A DNA stretch of 64,000 nucleotides, taken from assembly GCF_900454025.1 (NCBI RefSeq), contig NZ_UGQM01000001.1, positions 4,154,001-4,218,000 of the forward strand. Reading direction: 5' to 3'. The stretch comes from Mycolicibacterium gilvum. Lineage in GTDB: Bacteria > Actinomycetota > Actinomycetes > Mycobacteriales > Mycobacteriaceae. Under the pieces are notes generated by a model. It made no database searches and was not told the origin of the DNA. It saw only the letters and a program-made list of their open reading frames with translations. This document shows positions 8,499 through 16,918 of the stretch, piece by piece; positions within the stretch are counted from its first letter, which is position 1; every line of letters begins with the position of its first letter. A program made the translations under genes and the position numbers.

Positions 8499-9379
8499 GG
8501 CACGAACTCGACTTTCGACATCTTGATCTGGCCGTCCTCGCGGACCAGGCTCACGCTCAACCGCCAGGTGCGGGGTTCCTGGTCGGCGCCCGCGGTGTTG
8601 GTCACGCGTGAGGACGCCGCGACGAGCACCTCGGCGCCGTCACCGGTCATCCTCTCCACCGCGGTGGAGTTGACCGTGACCTCGGTGACGACCTTCGAGT
8701 CCTGGGCCACCTTCACGAACTCGGCGGCCTGCGATTCGAAGTCGTCCTTGAACTGGCCGGTCGAGTTGTCGATGATGCGCTGGACGTCTTCCTCGGCCTT
8801 GTTGAAGTCCAGGGACATCAGCGTCACCACGCTCTGGCGGGCAGCCGCCGCATATTCGGCGTTCTGCTGGCGCAGGTTCTCCGCGTCGCGGTGTTCGAGG
8901 CGCATGTAGCCGCTGACGGCGAGCAGGGCGGCGGTGCCCAGGACGGCGATGACCAGTACGAGCGCGACACCCACCGACGCCCACCCCGGCCGCCGCAGGC
9001 GGCGTTTGCGCGTCGGGGACCCCGCCTCGCCGACGGCGGTCTCGTCGCCGTCGAGGTCGTCGTCGCGAACGTCGTCGAGGTCGAGCGGCTCGGCATCGTC
9101 GGCGTCGTCGGTGGCTTCCGCGTTTGAAGCGACCGCATCGGTGCGGGCGGTCTCGCCGTCGGAGTCCGCGGCGGCGGCCAGAGCCTCCTGACGCAGCTTT
9201 GCTGCGCGGGCACGCGCCCTGGCCGCGGCCGCCATCGCCTCGGCCTCGGCGGCCTCGGCTTCGGCCACGTCCGCGAGGGCCCGCGCCCGGTCGCCGGCGG
9301 GGACGCCCTCGGGGTCCACGGTCGATTCCTCGACGCGATCGGCCTCGATCACCGAGTCACGGCGCCTGAAAGACGGCAC
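8495..9379 (-). CDS. Mce-associated membrane protein with charged N-terminal tail
   Basis: A protein of about 294 residues. A long Ala/Glu/Arg-rich N-terminal stretch (probable coiled coil, residues ~25-75) and an Asp-rich segment precede one transmembrane helix (VGVALVLVIAVLGTAALLAV, about 135-154). The extracytoplasmic domain then matches its downstream partner (LMSLDFNKAEEDVQRI), as in Mas proteins. GTG 9379 was chosen because GGGAGG lies 5 nt upstream; a further upstream ATG has no such site. It is first in a two-gene operon with a regulon dyad 35 bp upstream. Confidence 0.85.
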   Translation of the reverse strand: MPSFRRRDSVIEADRVEESTVDPEGVPAGDRARALADVAEAEAAEAEAMAAAARARARAAKLRQEALAAAADSDGETARTDAVASNAEATDDADDAEPLDLDDVRDDDLDGDETAVGEAGSPTRKRRLRRPGWASVGVALVLVIAVLGTAALLAVSGYMRLEHRDAENLRQQNAEYAAAARQSVVTLMSLDFNKAEEDVQRIIDNSTGQFKDDFESQAAEFVKVAQDSKVVTEVTVNSTAVERMTGDGAEVLVAASSRVTNTAGADQEPRTWRLSVSLVREDGQIKMSKVEFVP

Positions 9380-9413
9380 ACCGACCTCCCTGTCATTGCC
9401 TGCATAAAGAAAC

Positions 9414-9428
9414 GAGAACGCCATTCTT
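9414..9428 (-). promoter_or_regulatory. Regulon dyad GAGAAC-GCC-ATTCTT
   Basis: Matches 11 of 12 positions of the recurring dyad GAGAAY-N3-RTTCTC. It ends 35 bp upstream of the GTG of the first mas gene. Read towards the gene, the distal half is AAGAAT, which could double as a -10-like element. Confidence 0.65.
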
Positions 9429-9437
9429 CTTTTTTGA

Positions 9438-9455
9438 GTATCGCGTTAACGATAC
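9438..9455. promoter_or_regulatory. Inverted repeat GTATCG-N6-CGATAC
   Basis: Perfect 6-bp arms around CGTTAA, in the 142-bp region between the mas operon and the end of the acyl-CoA synthetase gene, 10 bp beyond the regulon dyad. It could be a second operator for the mas promoter or part of its -35 region. Confidence 0.35.
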
Positions 9456-9521
9456 CTCCGCTCCGCAAGTCCGGACAAAAAGCCCTGTCTGCGGAAATGC
9501 CGCCCACCCACGTGTGGGGGC

Positions 9522-10991
9522 TCAGCGCCCGACGGTGTTCAACCGGTCCTTCATCACTTTGCCGGTCGCGTTCAACGGCAACTCGTCGAGGAACTCTACA
9601 TACCGCGGCACCTTGAATCCCGCCATTCGCTCGCGACACCACGCGATCAGGGCGTCTGCGTCGAGACTCCCGGCCGAACCGTCCGCCGGCGCTGCGACGA
9701 CGAACGCCTTGCCGACCTGCCCCATGCGCTCGTCGGGCACCCCGACGACGGCGGCCTGGGCCACCGCGGGATGCTCCAGCAGGAATCCCTCGATCTCGGC
9801 GGGGTAGGCGTTGAAGCCCCCGACAATGAACATGTCCTTCTTGCGCCCGACGATGCGCAGCCGCCCGGCCTCATCGAGCGTGCCGAGGTCCCCGGTGTGA
9901 AGCCATCCGTCCGGGTCGATCGCCTCCGCGGTCGCGTCGGGATCGTCGAGGTACCCCTGCATCACCGTGTAGCCGCGGATCAGCACCTCGCCGTCCTCGG
10001 CGATGCGCAGCTCGACACCGTCGCAGGCCACCCCCGCCGTCGTCGCGATGTCATCGAACGAGTCGCCGGGCCGCGACAGGGTGGCGGTCCCGGCCTCGGT
10101 CAGGCCGTAACCGGTCGCCAGCGTCTGGAACGGAAGCTCCTCGTGCACCCGCCGGATCAACTCCACGGGGATGTCCGCGGCGCCGGTGACACCCGCGCGC
10201 AGGGTCGCCAGCCTGCTCTTGTCCTTGACGGCGAGCAGCGAGTGATACAGCGTCGGCGGTCCCGGGAGCATCGTGATGCGCTCTGCCGCAATCAGTTCCA
10301 CCACCCGGTCGACGTCGAACACCGGCACCGGGAACATCGTCGCGCCGCGGATGAACGACGCGATGAGCCCGGCCTTGTAACCGAAGGTGTGGAAGTACGG
10401 GTTGACCATCAGATAGCGGTCACCCTCGCGCAGATCGGCGAGGTCGCACCACTCCTCGTACAGGCGCAGGTTCTGCTGGTGGTTCATCATCACGCCCTTG
10501 GGGCGACCGGTGGTCCCGGAGGTGAAGATGATGTCGGAGACGTCGGTTCCCTGCACAGGCCGACTGAACGGCGTACCGCTGGCGAGGAAGTCGGACTTGA
10601 GGTCGATCACCGGCACACCCTGCGGCGCGCGGTAGTCGACGCCGAGGAACCCCTGGTGCACCAGAACGGCTTTCGCCCCGCTGCGGCTGATGATGTCGGC
10701 CGCCTCGTCGGCTTTGAAGCGGGTGTTGACCGGGACGAGGACCCCGCCGGCGGTCAGCAGGCCGAACGCGGCGACGATCCACTCGACGCTGTTGGGCGCC
10801 CAGATCGCGGCACGATCCCCCTTGCCGATGCCGAGATCGGCGAATGCGCCTGCCGCACAACGGATCCGTTCGACGACATCATCGAAGGACAAGCGCAGCG
10901 AACCGTCGACGACCGCTTCCGCGTCGCCGAACCGGTCCGCTGCGCTGGCGACCATCTCGGGGATGGTCGACCATCGTGGCTCGTACGTCAC
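9522..10991 (-). CDS. Acyl-CoA synthetase (FadD3-like AMP-forming ligase)
   Basis: A 489-residue ANL-superfamily ligase that should activate a carboxylic acid to its CoA thioester through an acyl-adenylate. The P-loop FTSGTTGRPKG is at 156-166, YGLTEAG near 305, the hinge region DGWLHTGDLG near 385, and the C-terminal catalytic Lys in NATGKVMKDRL near 480. The layout resembles FadD3, which in sterol degradation activates ring-derived acids, but the match is only at family level and the substrate is unknown. The GTG start overlaps the TGA of the upstream amidohydrolase by 4 bp. Confidence 0.88.
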   Translation of the reverse strand: MTYEPRWSTIPEMVASAADRFGDAEAVVDGSLRLSFDDVVERIRCAAGAFADLGIGKGDRAAIWAPNSVEWIVAAFGLLTAGGVLVPVNTRFKADEAADIISRSGAKAVLVHQGFLGVDYRAPQGVPVIDLKSDFLASGTPFSRPVQGTDVSDIIFTSGTTGRPKGVMMNHQQNLRLYEEWCDLADLREGDRYLMVNPYFHTFGYKAGLIASFIRGATMFPVPVFDVDRVVELIAAERITMLPGPPTLYHSLLAVKDKSRLATLRAGVTGAADIPVELIRRVHEELPFQTLATGYGLTEAGTATLSRPGDSFDDIATTAGVACDGVELRIAEDGEVLIRGYTVMQGYLDDPDATAEAIDPDGWLHTGDLGTLDEAGRLRIVGRKKDMFIVGGFNAYPAEIEGFLLEHPAVAQAAVVGVPDERMGQVGKAFVVAAPADGSAGSLDADALIAWCRERMAGFKVPRYVEFLDELPLNATGKVMKDRLNTVGR

Positions 10992-12178
10992 GTCGTGACG
11001 AGACGTCCCAGGTTGCCGCCCATGATCTTGGCCTGGTCCTCGACGGCGAGATGCTCGAGCGCGGTGACGTAGTGCGTCGGCTCGGCAAGACCCTCGGGGT
11101 GCGGCCAGTCGGAACCGTAGAGCACCTGGTCCACACCGATCAGGTTGATCAGGTCGTCGATACCCTCTTCGTAGAACGGGCTGACGTAGATCCGGTTCTT
11201 GATCTCTTCCATCGGGTTGCCCAGGAAGGCCTCAGGCGCCTTCTTGTACACCTCGGCCATCGAATCGAGCAGCGGGAACATCCACTTCGAACCGGCCTCG
11301 ACGATGCCGACCTTGAGCTTCGGGAAACGGAACAGCGCGCCGTGAATCACCCAGGACGCCACGGCATCCTGAATCGGGCGCCACTCGTTGAGGATCGACA
11401 TCGCATTGGTCTGGAACGGCAGCATCTCCTGCGCCGCACCGTCCCACTCGGAGGTGTAGCGCGAGTAGCCGCTGTCGCTGGAGTGCATGCCGACGAAGAT
11501 GTCGTGGTGCACGACGCGCTCCCAGAACGGGTCGAACTCGGGAAGCGCGAACGAACGCGGGCCGCGGAAGCCGGGGACCGGCGCCGGACGGATCAGGATG
11601 GCGCGGGCGCCTCGCTTGACCGCCCACTCCAGTTCCTCGATCGCCTTTTCGACGATGGGCAGCGTGATCACCGGGGTGGTGAAGATGCGGCCCTGGTAGT
11701 TGAAGCCCCACACCTCGTGCAGCCACTCGTTGAGCGCGTGGATGATCACGTGGATCGCGACCGGGTCGTCGGACAGCCGCTCCTCGATCAGGCTGGCCAG
11801 CGTCGGGAACATCAGCGAGCGCTGAATGCCCAGCTCGTCCATGACCTTGATCCGGGGCTCCGGCTCGAAGAACGCCGGGATGGCCTTCATCGGCTCGCCG
11901 AAGAGCTCACGCTTGCTCTTGCCGTCGGGGTTGCCGAACTTGAAGTACTCCTCCCACGCACCCGGCTTGGCGACCACCGAGAACGTCGGGTTGGGAATGT
12001 AGTTACTGATCTGGCCCTTGAGCGCGATCTTGGTACGTCCGTTGATCTCGACGTACTGAACGATGTCCTTGTACTCCTTGGGCAGGTACTTGGTCATCGC
12101 CTCTGGGGGCTCATAGAGGTGGTTGTCCGCATCGAACAGCGGGAACGGGATCTCAACCCGGTGCGACAGTTGTCCCAT
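10988..12178 (-). CDS. Amidohydrolase-2 family protein
   Basis: A 396-residue TIM-barrel metal enzyme of the ACMSD-like amidohydrolase group, which includes C-C hydrolases and decarboxylases. Candidate metal ligands are the N-terminal DADNHLYEP (residues 16-24), a central His in GMHSSDSG and the C-terminal Asp in YGSDWPHPEG near 355. It has AAGGAG 7 nt upstream of the ATG and leads a two-gene operon with the FadD3-like ligase, so its product may be the acid that the ligase activates (inference). A perfect regulon dyad lies 23 bp upstream. Confidence 0.87.
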   Translation of the reverse strand: MGQLSHRVEIPFPLFDADNHLYEPPEAMTKYLPKEYKDIVQYVEINGRTKIALKGQISNYIPNPTFSVVAKPGAWEEYFKFGNPDGKSKRELFGEPMKAIPAFFEPEPRIKVMDELGIQRSLMFPTLASLIEERLSDDPVAIHVIIHALNEWLHEVWGFNYQGRIFTTPVITLPIVEKAIEELEWAVKRGARAILIRPAPVPGFRGPRSFALPEFDPFWERVVHHDIFVGMHSSDSGYSRYTSEWDGAAQEMLPFQTNAMSILNEWRPIQDAVASWVIHGALFRFPKLKVGIVEAGSKWMFPLLDSMAEVYKKAPEAFLGNPMEEIKNRIYVSPFYEEGIDDLINLIGVDQVLYGSDWPHPEGLAEPTHYVTALEHLAVEDQAKIMGGNLGRLVTT

Positions 12179-12200
12179 GAAAGACTCCTTTTCCTATCGA

Positions 12201-12215
12201 GAGAATCGTATTCTC
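12201..12215 (-). promoter_or_regulatory. Regulon dyad GAGAAT-CGT-ATTCTC
   Basis: Perfect 12 of 12 match, 23 bp upstream of the amidohydrolase ATG. Its last two bases overlap the stop codon of the upstream acyl-CoA synthetase gene, so the site must serve a separate downstream promoter. Confidence 0.8.
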
Positions 12216-13818
12216 ATTTTTGACTGGCCGCAACGACCCCGTGCATGCCGGCAGCGACCTGTTGCCGGATCACGTACTTCTGGACCTTCCCGCTGGCCGT
12301 GCGCGGGAAGTCCTGTCCTTCGGGCACCCGATGAAGCTCCTCGGGCCATTTCTGCGTCGCGGCACCCGCGGCCCGGAAGTGGGCACGGACGTCGTCGAGG
12401 CTGGGCATCACATGTCCGTCCCGGATGCGCAGCACAGCGGCGGTGTGCTCGCCCAAACGCTCGTCGGGTGCCGCGACCACGACCGCTTCGGCCACCGCCG
12501 GCATGCCCAGCAGAATTTCCTCGACCTCGAGTGCGCTGATGTTCTCACCGCCGCGGATGATCACGTCCGCCTTGCGGTCGGTGATCGTCAGGTAGCCGTC
12601 CTCGTCGAGCACGCCGATGTCTCCGGTGTGGTACCACCCGTCCTCGTCGAACGCCTGCGCGGTGAGGTCGTCGTCGACGTAGCCCAGACACAGATCCGGG
12701 CCGCGGCTGAAGATCTCGCCGTCGGGCCCGAGCTTGATCTCCACACCGGGACGCGCGTCGCCGTCGGTGAAGAGACGCTTGTCCTCCGGGGCGCTCGGTC
12801 GCGAACCCGTGATCGACGGATGCTCGGTGCTGCCGTAGGAGCGGAACACGAACATCCCGAGATCGGAGAGCCGACGCGTGACCGCGGCCGGCACGGTCGA
12901 GCCGCCGAGGCCGACGGTCTTGAACCGGCGGACATGCTCCGGCCTGCACTGCGGGTGATCGAGCAGGCTGGTCACGAAGTAGGGCGGGCCGCCGCCGATG
13001 GACAGCCCTTCGGTCTCCATCAGCTGCAGCACCCGCCCCGGATCCCACACGTCGCACAGGTCGATGGGCGAGCCTTCGAGGACCGGTATCAGGAACGCGC
13101 CGAGCATCCCGATGAAGTGGCCCACCGGGGTCGCGGTCAGCTGGCGGCCGCGGTCGGGCGGATAGTTCTCCAGCAGCTGACGTGTCTCGAAGCTCAACGT
13201 CTGGTGGCTGTGGATGACGCCCTTCGGGTCACGGGTGGTTCCCGAGGTGAACGCGATCAGCGCCGGACCCGCGGGGTCGGCCGCGACCGTCCCCGCCATC
13301 GGTTCGGCGGCGAGCAGATCCTCGAAGGGCTCCCAACCCCCGTCCGCGCCGGAGTCGGGACCGTCGCCCACGAGCGCGACGATCGGAACGCCGGCGCACA
13401 CGTCCGGGTGGAACTGCAGCCTGCCGAACTGCGCGGTCGTGACGAACACCCGGGGCTTCGCCGTGGTCAGGATGTGGGCGAGTTCTTTGCGTCCGTAGAA
13501 GTGGACGACCGGCACGACGACCGCGCCGAGAAACGCCGAGGCCCAGAAGGTGACGGCGGCCTCCCGCCAGTTCGGCAGCTGCAGCGCCACGACGTCGCCG
13601 GCCGCCACACCCCGCTCCCTCAGACCGGCCGCGAGCCGGCGGGCGTCGCGCTCGACCTCGGCGAAGGTGCCCGCGTACGGACGGACGGCGGAATGCACGT
13701 GGAACCCGGCATCGGGGGCGCTGTCCAGACCACGGGCCAGAAGCTCACCGAGCGTCTCCGGTGTCCAGTAGCCCTCCTGCTCATAGCGCCTGACCAATTC
13801 CTCAGGAATCCTTCGCAT
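12214..13818 (-). CDS. AMP-dependent acyl-CoA synthetase
   Basis: A 534-residue ANL ligase, distinct from the FadD3-like one nearby. The P-loop FTSGTTRDPKG is at 190-200, FRSYGSTEHPSITGS near 317-331, DGWYHTGDIG near 403, and the C-terminal Lys in TASGKVQKYVIR near 510. It probably activates a cyclic or branched carboxylic acid (family-level inference). A moderate AAGGGG site is upstream of the ATG. It is divergent from the enoyl-CoA hydratase-like gene, with two back-to-back regulon half-site pairs between them. Confidence 0.88.
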   Translation of the reverse strand: MRRIPEELVRRYEQEGYWTPETLGELLARGLDSAPDAGFHVHSAVRPYAGTFAEVERDARRLAAGLRERGVAAGDVVALQLPNWREAAVTFWASAFLGAVVVPVVHFYGRKELAHILTTAKPRVFVTTAQFGRLQFHPDVCAGVPIVALVGDGPDSGADGGWEPFEDLLAAEPMAGTVAADPAGPALIAFTSGTTRDPKGVIHSHQTLSFETRQLLENYPPDRGRQLTATPVGHFIGMLGAFLIPVLEGSPIDLCDVWDPGRVLQLMETEGLSIGGGPPYFVTSLLDHPQCRPEHVRRFKTVGLGGSTVPAAVTRRLSDLGMFVFRSYGSTEHPSITGSRPSAPEDKRLFTDGDARPGVEIKLGPDGEIFSRGPDLCLGYVDDDLTAQAFDEDGWYHTGDIGVLDEDGYLTITDRKADVIIRGGENISALEVEEILLGMPAVAEAVVVAAPDERLGEHTAAVLRIRDGHVMPSLDDVRAHFRAAGAATQKWPEELHRVPEGQDFPRTASGKVQKYVIRQQVAAGMHGVVAASQK

Positions 13819-13879
13819 GGCGAGAGGCCACCCCTTAACGTCCGCGCAGCGTCGTCCGTCGAGGCAGTCGACGGACAGG

Positions 13880-13916
13880 GGTGATGTTATTCTCCGCCTG
13901 CGAGAATGCCAATACC
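13880..13916. promoter_or_regulatory. Back-to-back regulon sites in a divergent promoter
   Basis: ATTCTC (13889-13894), 7 bp, then GAGAAT (13902-13907). Read as two 15-bp dyads, 13880-13894 and 13902-13916, each has one perfect inner half and one poor outer half (9 of 12 positions each). One would face the acyl-CoA synthetase, the other the hydratase-like gene. The same N7 layout recurs at 15237-15255. Confidence 0.55.
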
Positions 13917-13934
13917 GTAGAGGGAGAATGCCCG

Positions 13935-14651
13935 ATGGTCGACCTCGAGATCGACGATGGTCTGGCGGTCATCACCATCGACCGCCCGCATGCCCGCAAC
14001 GCGATATCGCTGGAGACGATGGACCAGCTCGACAAGGCGCTCGACGGTGCGCACGGGGCACGCGCGCTGGCCCTGACCGGCGCCGGTGACAAGGCGTTCG
14101 TCTCCGGCGGCGACCTCAAGGAGCTCAGCGCGCTGCGCACCGTGGAGCAGGCCGCGTCGATGTCGTTCCGGATGCGCTCGATCTGCGACCGCATCGCCGG
14201 ATTCCCTGCTCCTGTCGTGGCGGCGCTCAACGGGCACGCCCTCGGCGGCGGCGCGGAGTTCGCGGTGGCCGCCGACATCCGACTGGCGGCCGACGACATC
14301 AAGATCGGATTCAACCAGGTGGCGCTGGAGATCATGCCGGCCTGGGGCGGCGCGGAACGACTGGTGGAGTTGGTGGGCTACAGCCGCGCCCTGTTGCTTG
14401 CAGGCACCGGACGGATCCTGGCGGCGACCGACGCCGAGCGCCTCGGGCTGATCGATCAGGTGATCCCGCGGGCGAGTTTCGACGAGCAGTGGCGCCTGAT
14501 CGCCCGCCTCCTGGCCTCCGTGCCCGCCGGCGAGGTCAAACGCGTGATGCGCGGCGTGCCGACCACCGAGGCGGTCGCGGCGTTCGCGCGGCTGTGGGTA
14601 TCGGACGAACACTGGGCGGCCGCCGACAAGGTGATGAAGAAGGGTAAGTGA
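13935..14651 (+). CDS. Enoyl-CoA hydratase/isomerase-family protein, atypical active site
   Basis: A 238-residue crotonase-fold protein, slightly shorter than typical. The oxyanion-hole segments are AFVSGGDLKEL (near 53) and ALNGHALGGGAEFAVAAD (near 95-112). The first catalytic Glu of hydratases is kept (GGGAEF), but the second, normally in a PE motif, is Gln here (GFNQVALEIMPAWGG), so simple syn-hydration is doubtful. Isomerase, decarboxylase or ring-opening activity are alternatives. ATG 13935 is preceded by AGGGAG at 8 nt. Divergent from an acyl-CoA synthetase. Confidence 0.82.
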   Translation: MVDLEIDDGLAVITIDRPHARNAISLETMDQLDKALDGAHGARALALTGAGDKAFVSGGDLKELSALRTVEQAASMSFRMRSICDRIAGFPAPVVAALNGHALGGGAEFAVAADIRLAADDIKIGFNQVALEIMPAWGGAERLVELVGYSRALLLAGTGRILAATDAERLGLIDQVIPRASFDEQWRLIARLLASVPAGEVKRVMRGVPTTEAVAAFARLWVSDEHWAAADKVMKKGK

Positions 14652-14666
14652 CGCCCGAGAGACGCT

Positions 14667-15185
14667 TCAGGCGCTCAGCTCGCGAATCGCGTCGGCCCCG
14701 TCCCAGTTCGCCGCCGCATCGCGGACGAAGGTGGCCATGCCCTGCGTGGTGTCCGTGAGTTCCATGATCTCGATGATCGCGGCGGGACCGCCCGGCGGCT
14801 CGACGTAGGCGAACCTCGTTCCCAGATCCTCGCCCCCCGACCACACCACGGGCCAACCGGCCTCCGCGACAGCCCGCATGGCCTGGTCGAAATCGGCGCT
14901 CCAGTAGGCGAACTGGTGGAATCCGGGGCCGTGTGCGGTGAGGAACTCGGTGAAGATGCTCGGGGTGTCGTCGTCCTGGTGGATGAGTTCGACCTGAAGG
15001 TCGCCACTGTTGGCGAGCGCCAGCGACAGCGTGATCTCGCACGGGTGTCCCCGATAGGTCACGCGTTGTGGAATGCCCCTGATGACGAACCAGGGCCCGA
15101 CGCCGAGCGCCACCCACTCCTCGAGCGCACTGTCCAGATCGGTGACGACGTAGCCGATCTGGCGAATGGGGCCGGGGAGGGTCAC
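14667..15185 (-). CDS. VOC-superfamily (glyoxalase-like) protein
   Basis: A protein of about 172 residues with two beta-alpha-beta-beta-beta repeats of the vicinal oxygen chelate fold: IRQIGYVVTDLDSALEEW near residue 6, GFHQFAYWSADFDQAMRA in the middle and AIIEIMEL at the end. It resembles methylmalonyl-CoA epimerase/glyoxalase relatives, but the usual first His is replaced by Tyr/Val and the metal set is uncertain. The GTG start at 15185 lacks a clear ribosome site, so the transcript may be leaderless. It is divergent from the DUF35/thiolase pair. Confidence 0.72.
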   Translation of the reverse strand: MTLPGPIRQIGYVVTDLDSALEEWVALGVGPWFVIRGIPQRVTYRGHPCEITLSLALANSGDLQVELIHQDDDTPSIFTEFLTAHGPGFHQFAYWSADFDQAMRAVAEAGWPVVWSGGEDLGTRFAYVEPPGGPAAIIEIMELTDTTQGMATFVRDAAANWDGADAIRELSA

Positions 15186-15236
15186 GCGGGCACGGTAACA
15201 GGGACCGCGACGCGAACGGCGCCGTTCAGCGGTGTT

Positions 15237-15264
15237 GTTCTCTCTGGACGAGAACGCCATTTCC
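15237..15264. promoter_or_regulatory. Regulon dyad plus upstream half-site
   Basis: GTTCTC (15237-15242), 7 bp, then GAGAAC-GCC-ATTTCC (15250-15264, 10 of 12). The spacing and orientation equal those at 13889-13907. The site ends 4 bp before the ATG of the DUF35 gene, or 16 bp before the in-frame GTG 15281. Binding here would cover the start region. Confidence 0.6.
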
Positions 15265-15268
15265 GATT

Positions 15269-15709
15269 ATGGTCAACCCCGTGTCGAGCACGCAGCGGGC
15301 GTTGGCGCCCGAGATATCCACCTGGCCGGACGACAATCCGCAGCTCATCGGCAGCTCGTGCGGTAGCTGCGGTGCCACCACCTTCCCGGTGCAGCAGCGC
15401 TGCCCGAAGTGCAGTGGCGGCGAGATGTCCGACGTCCTGCTCCCCCGCCGCGGAACGCTGGTCGCCTGGACGACCCAGGGCTTCCCGCCCGGCGCCCCGT
15501 ACATGGGCCCGACCGGCAAGGACTTCGTCCCGTTCGGCGTCGGCCTCGTACAGCTCGATGATGTGATCCGCGTCGAGGGGCGCCTCACCGAGAACGACCC
15601 GGCGAAGCTGCAATTCGGCCAGCAGGTCGAGCTGACGATGATCCCGTTCACCTCCGATGAGGACGGCAACGAGGTCGTCACCTTCGCATTCCAACCCGTC
15701 GACAACTGA
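15269..15709 (+). CDS. DUF35 OB-fold/zinc-ribbon acyl-CoA-binding protein
   Basis: A 146-residue protein with a zinc ribbon (C31-x2-C34 ... C45-x2-C48) followed by the OB-fold of the DUF35 family. Such proteins partner thiolase-fold enzymes; the DUF35 domain of ChsH2 with Ltp2 forms the retro-aldolase of sterol side-chain degradation. It lies 10 bp upstream of a thiolase-fold gene, as expected for such a complex. ATG 15269 or GTG 15281 may be the start; neither has a strong ribosome site because the operator occupies that space. Confidence 0.82.
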   Translation: MVNPVSSTQRALAPEISTWPDDNPQLIGSSCGSCGATTFPVQQRCPKCSGGEMSDVLLPRRGTLVAWTTQGFPPGAPYMGPTGKDFVPFGVGLVQLDDVIRVEGRLTENDPAKLQFGQQVELTMIPFTSDEDGNEVVTFAFQPVDN

Positions 15710-15719
15710 GGACCCGACC

Positions 15720-16874
15720 ATGACGAGCTCAGCCAACGACGTCGCGATCATCGGCGTCGGCCTGCATCCGTTCGGCCGGTTCGACAAGACCGCGATGGAG
15801 ATGGGCGCCGAGGCCATCCAGTCCGCGCTCACCGACGCCGGCGTCGACTGGAAGGACATCCAGTTCGGTTTCGGCGGGAGCTACGAGGTGTCCAACCCCG
15901 ATGCCGTCACCCGCCTCGTCGGCCTGACGGGTATCACGTTCACCAACGTGTTCAACGCCTGCGCCACCGCGGCGTCGGCGATCCAGCAGACCGCCGACAC
16001 CATCCGTCTCGGCAAGTACGACATCGGTATCGCGATCGGTCTGGACAAGCACCCGCGCGGTGCGTTCACCGACGACCCCGCCAAACTGGCTCTGCCGCAG
16101 TGGTATGCCAACAACGGGCAGTTCGTGACCACCAAGTTCTTCGGGATGAAGGCCAACCACTACATCCACAAGCACAACATCTCCGAGGAGACGCTGGCGC
16201 GCGTGGCCAACAAGAATTTCCGCAACGGGGTGATCAACCCGAACGCGTTCCGCCGCAAGGAGATCAGCGTCGAGGAGATCATGGCCTCGCCCGTGCTGAA
16301 CTATCCGTTGCGCCAGTACATGTTCTGCGCCCCCGACGAAGGCGCGGCCGCGGTCATCATGTGCCGTGCCGACATCGCCCACAAGTACACCGACAAGCCG
16401 GTCTATGTGCGCGCCAGCGAGATCCGGACCCGGACGTACGGGGCCTACGAGGTGCACGCCACCTCGGCCCCGCTGGACGAGGATCCGTCGCCGACGGTGT
16501 TCGCGGCGAAGGCGGCGTATGAAGCGGCCGGCATCGGCCCCGAGGACGTCGACATCGCACAGTTGCAGGACACCGACGCCGGCGCCGAGGTCATCCACAT
16601 GGCCGAGACGGGGCTGTGCGCCGACGGCGAGCAGGAGAAGCTTCTGGCCGACGGCGCGACCGAGATCCACGGCAGCATTCCGGTCAACACCGACGGCGGC
16701 CTGATCGCCAACGGCGAGCCCATCGGCGCATCCGGCCTGCGGCAGGTGCACGAGCTCGTGCGGCAGTTGCGCGGCGAAGCCGGGGAACGCCAGGTTCCGG
16801 GGACACCGCGGGTCGGGCTGGCCCAGGTCTACGGCGCCCCGGGGACCGCGTCTGCGACGATCCTGTCGCTGTAG
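15720..16874 (+). CDS. Thiolase-fold lipid-transfer protein (SCP-x/Ltp-like)
   Basis: A 384-residue thiolase-superfamily enzyme. The nucleophile-region Cys is in FNACATAASA (C81). The usual thiolase GHPxGATG motif is GEPIGASG (near 340), so the His is replaced by Glu. That makes classical acetyl-CoA thiolysis unlikely and suits an aldolase-like or other C-C lyase role with the DUF35 protein just upstream. GAGG lies 8 nt before the ATG. Likely a heteromeric module acting on a beta-hydroxyacyl-CoA (inference from the Ltp2/ChsH2 precedent). Confidence 0.82.
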   Translation: MTSSANDVAIIGVGLHPFGRFDKTAMEMGAEAIQSALTDAGVDWKDIQFGFGGSYEVSNPDAVTRLVGLTGITFTNVFNACATAASAIQQTADTIRLGKYDIGIAIGLDKHPRGAFTDDPAKLALPQWYANNGQFVTTKFFGMKANHYIHKHNISEETLARVANKNFRNGVINPNAFRRKEISVEEIMASPVLNYPLRQYMFCAPDEGAAAVIMCRADIAHKYTDKPVYVRASEIRTRTYGAYEVHATSAPLDEDPSPTVFAAKAAYEAAGIGPEDVDIAQLQDTDAGAEVIHMAETGLCADGEQEKLLADGATEIHGSIPVNTDGGLIANGEPIGASGLRQVHELVRQLRGEAGERQVPGTPRVGLAQVYGAPGTASATILSL

Positions 16875-16882
16875 CGGTCAGC

Positions 16883-16918
16883 GCGCCCGCACCGGCCGAA
16901 TCACGGCTGCGCGGGCGC
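16883..16918. terminator. Possible bidirectional hairpin terminator
   Basis: GCGCCCGC (16883-16890) and GCGGGCGC (16911-16918) are perfect inverted arms with a 20-nt loop. They sit between the convergent thiolase and TetR genes and overlap the last codons of the TetR gene. There is no T-tract, as is common in mycobacteria. Confidence 0.4.
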
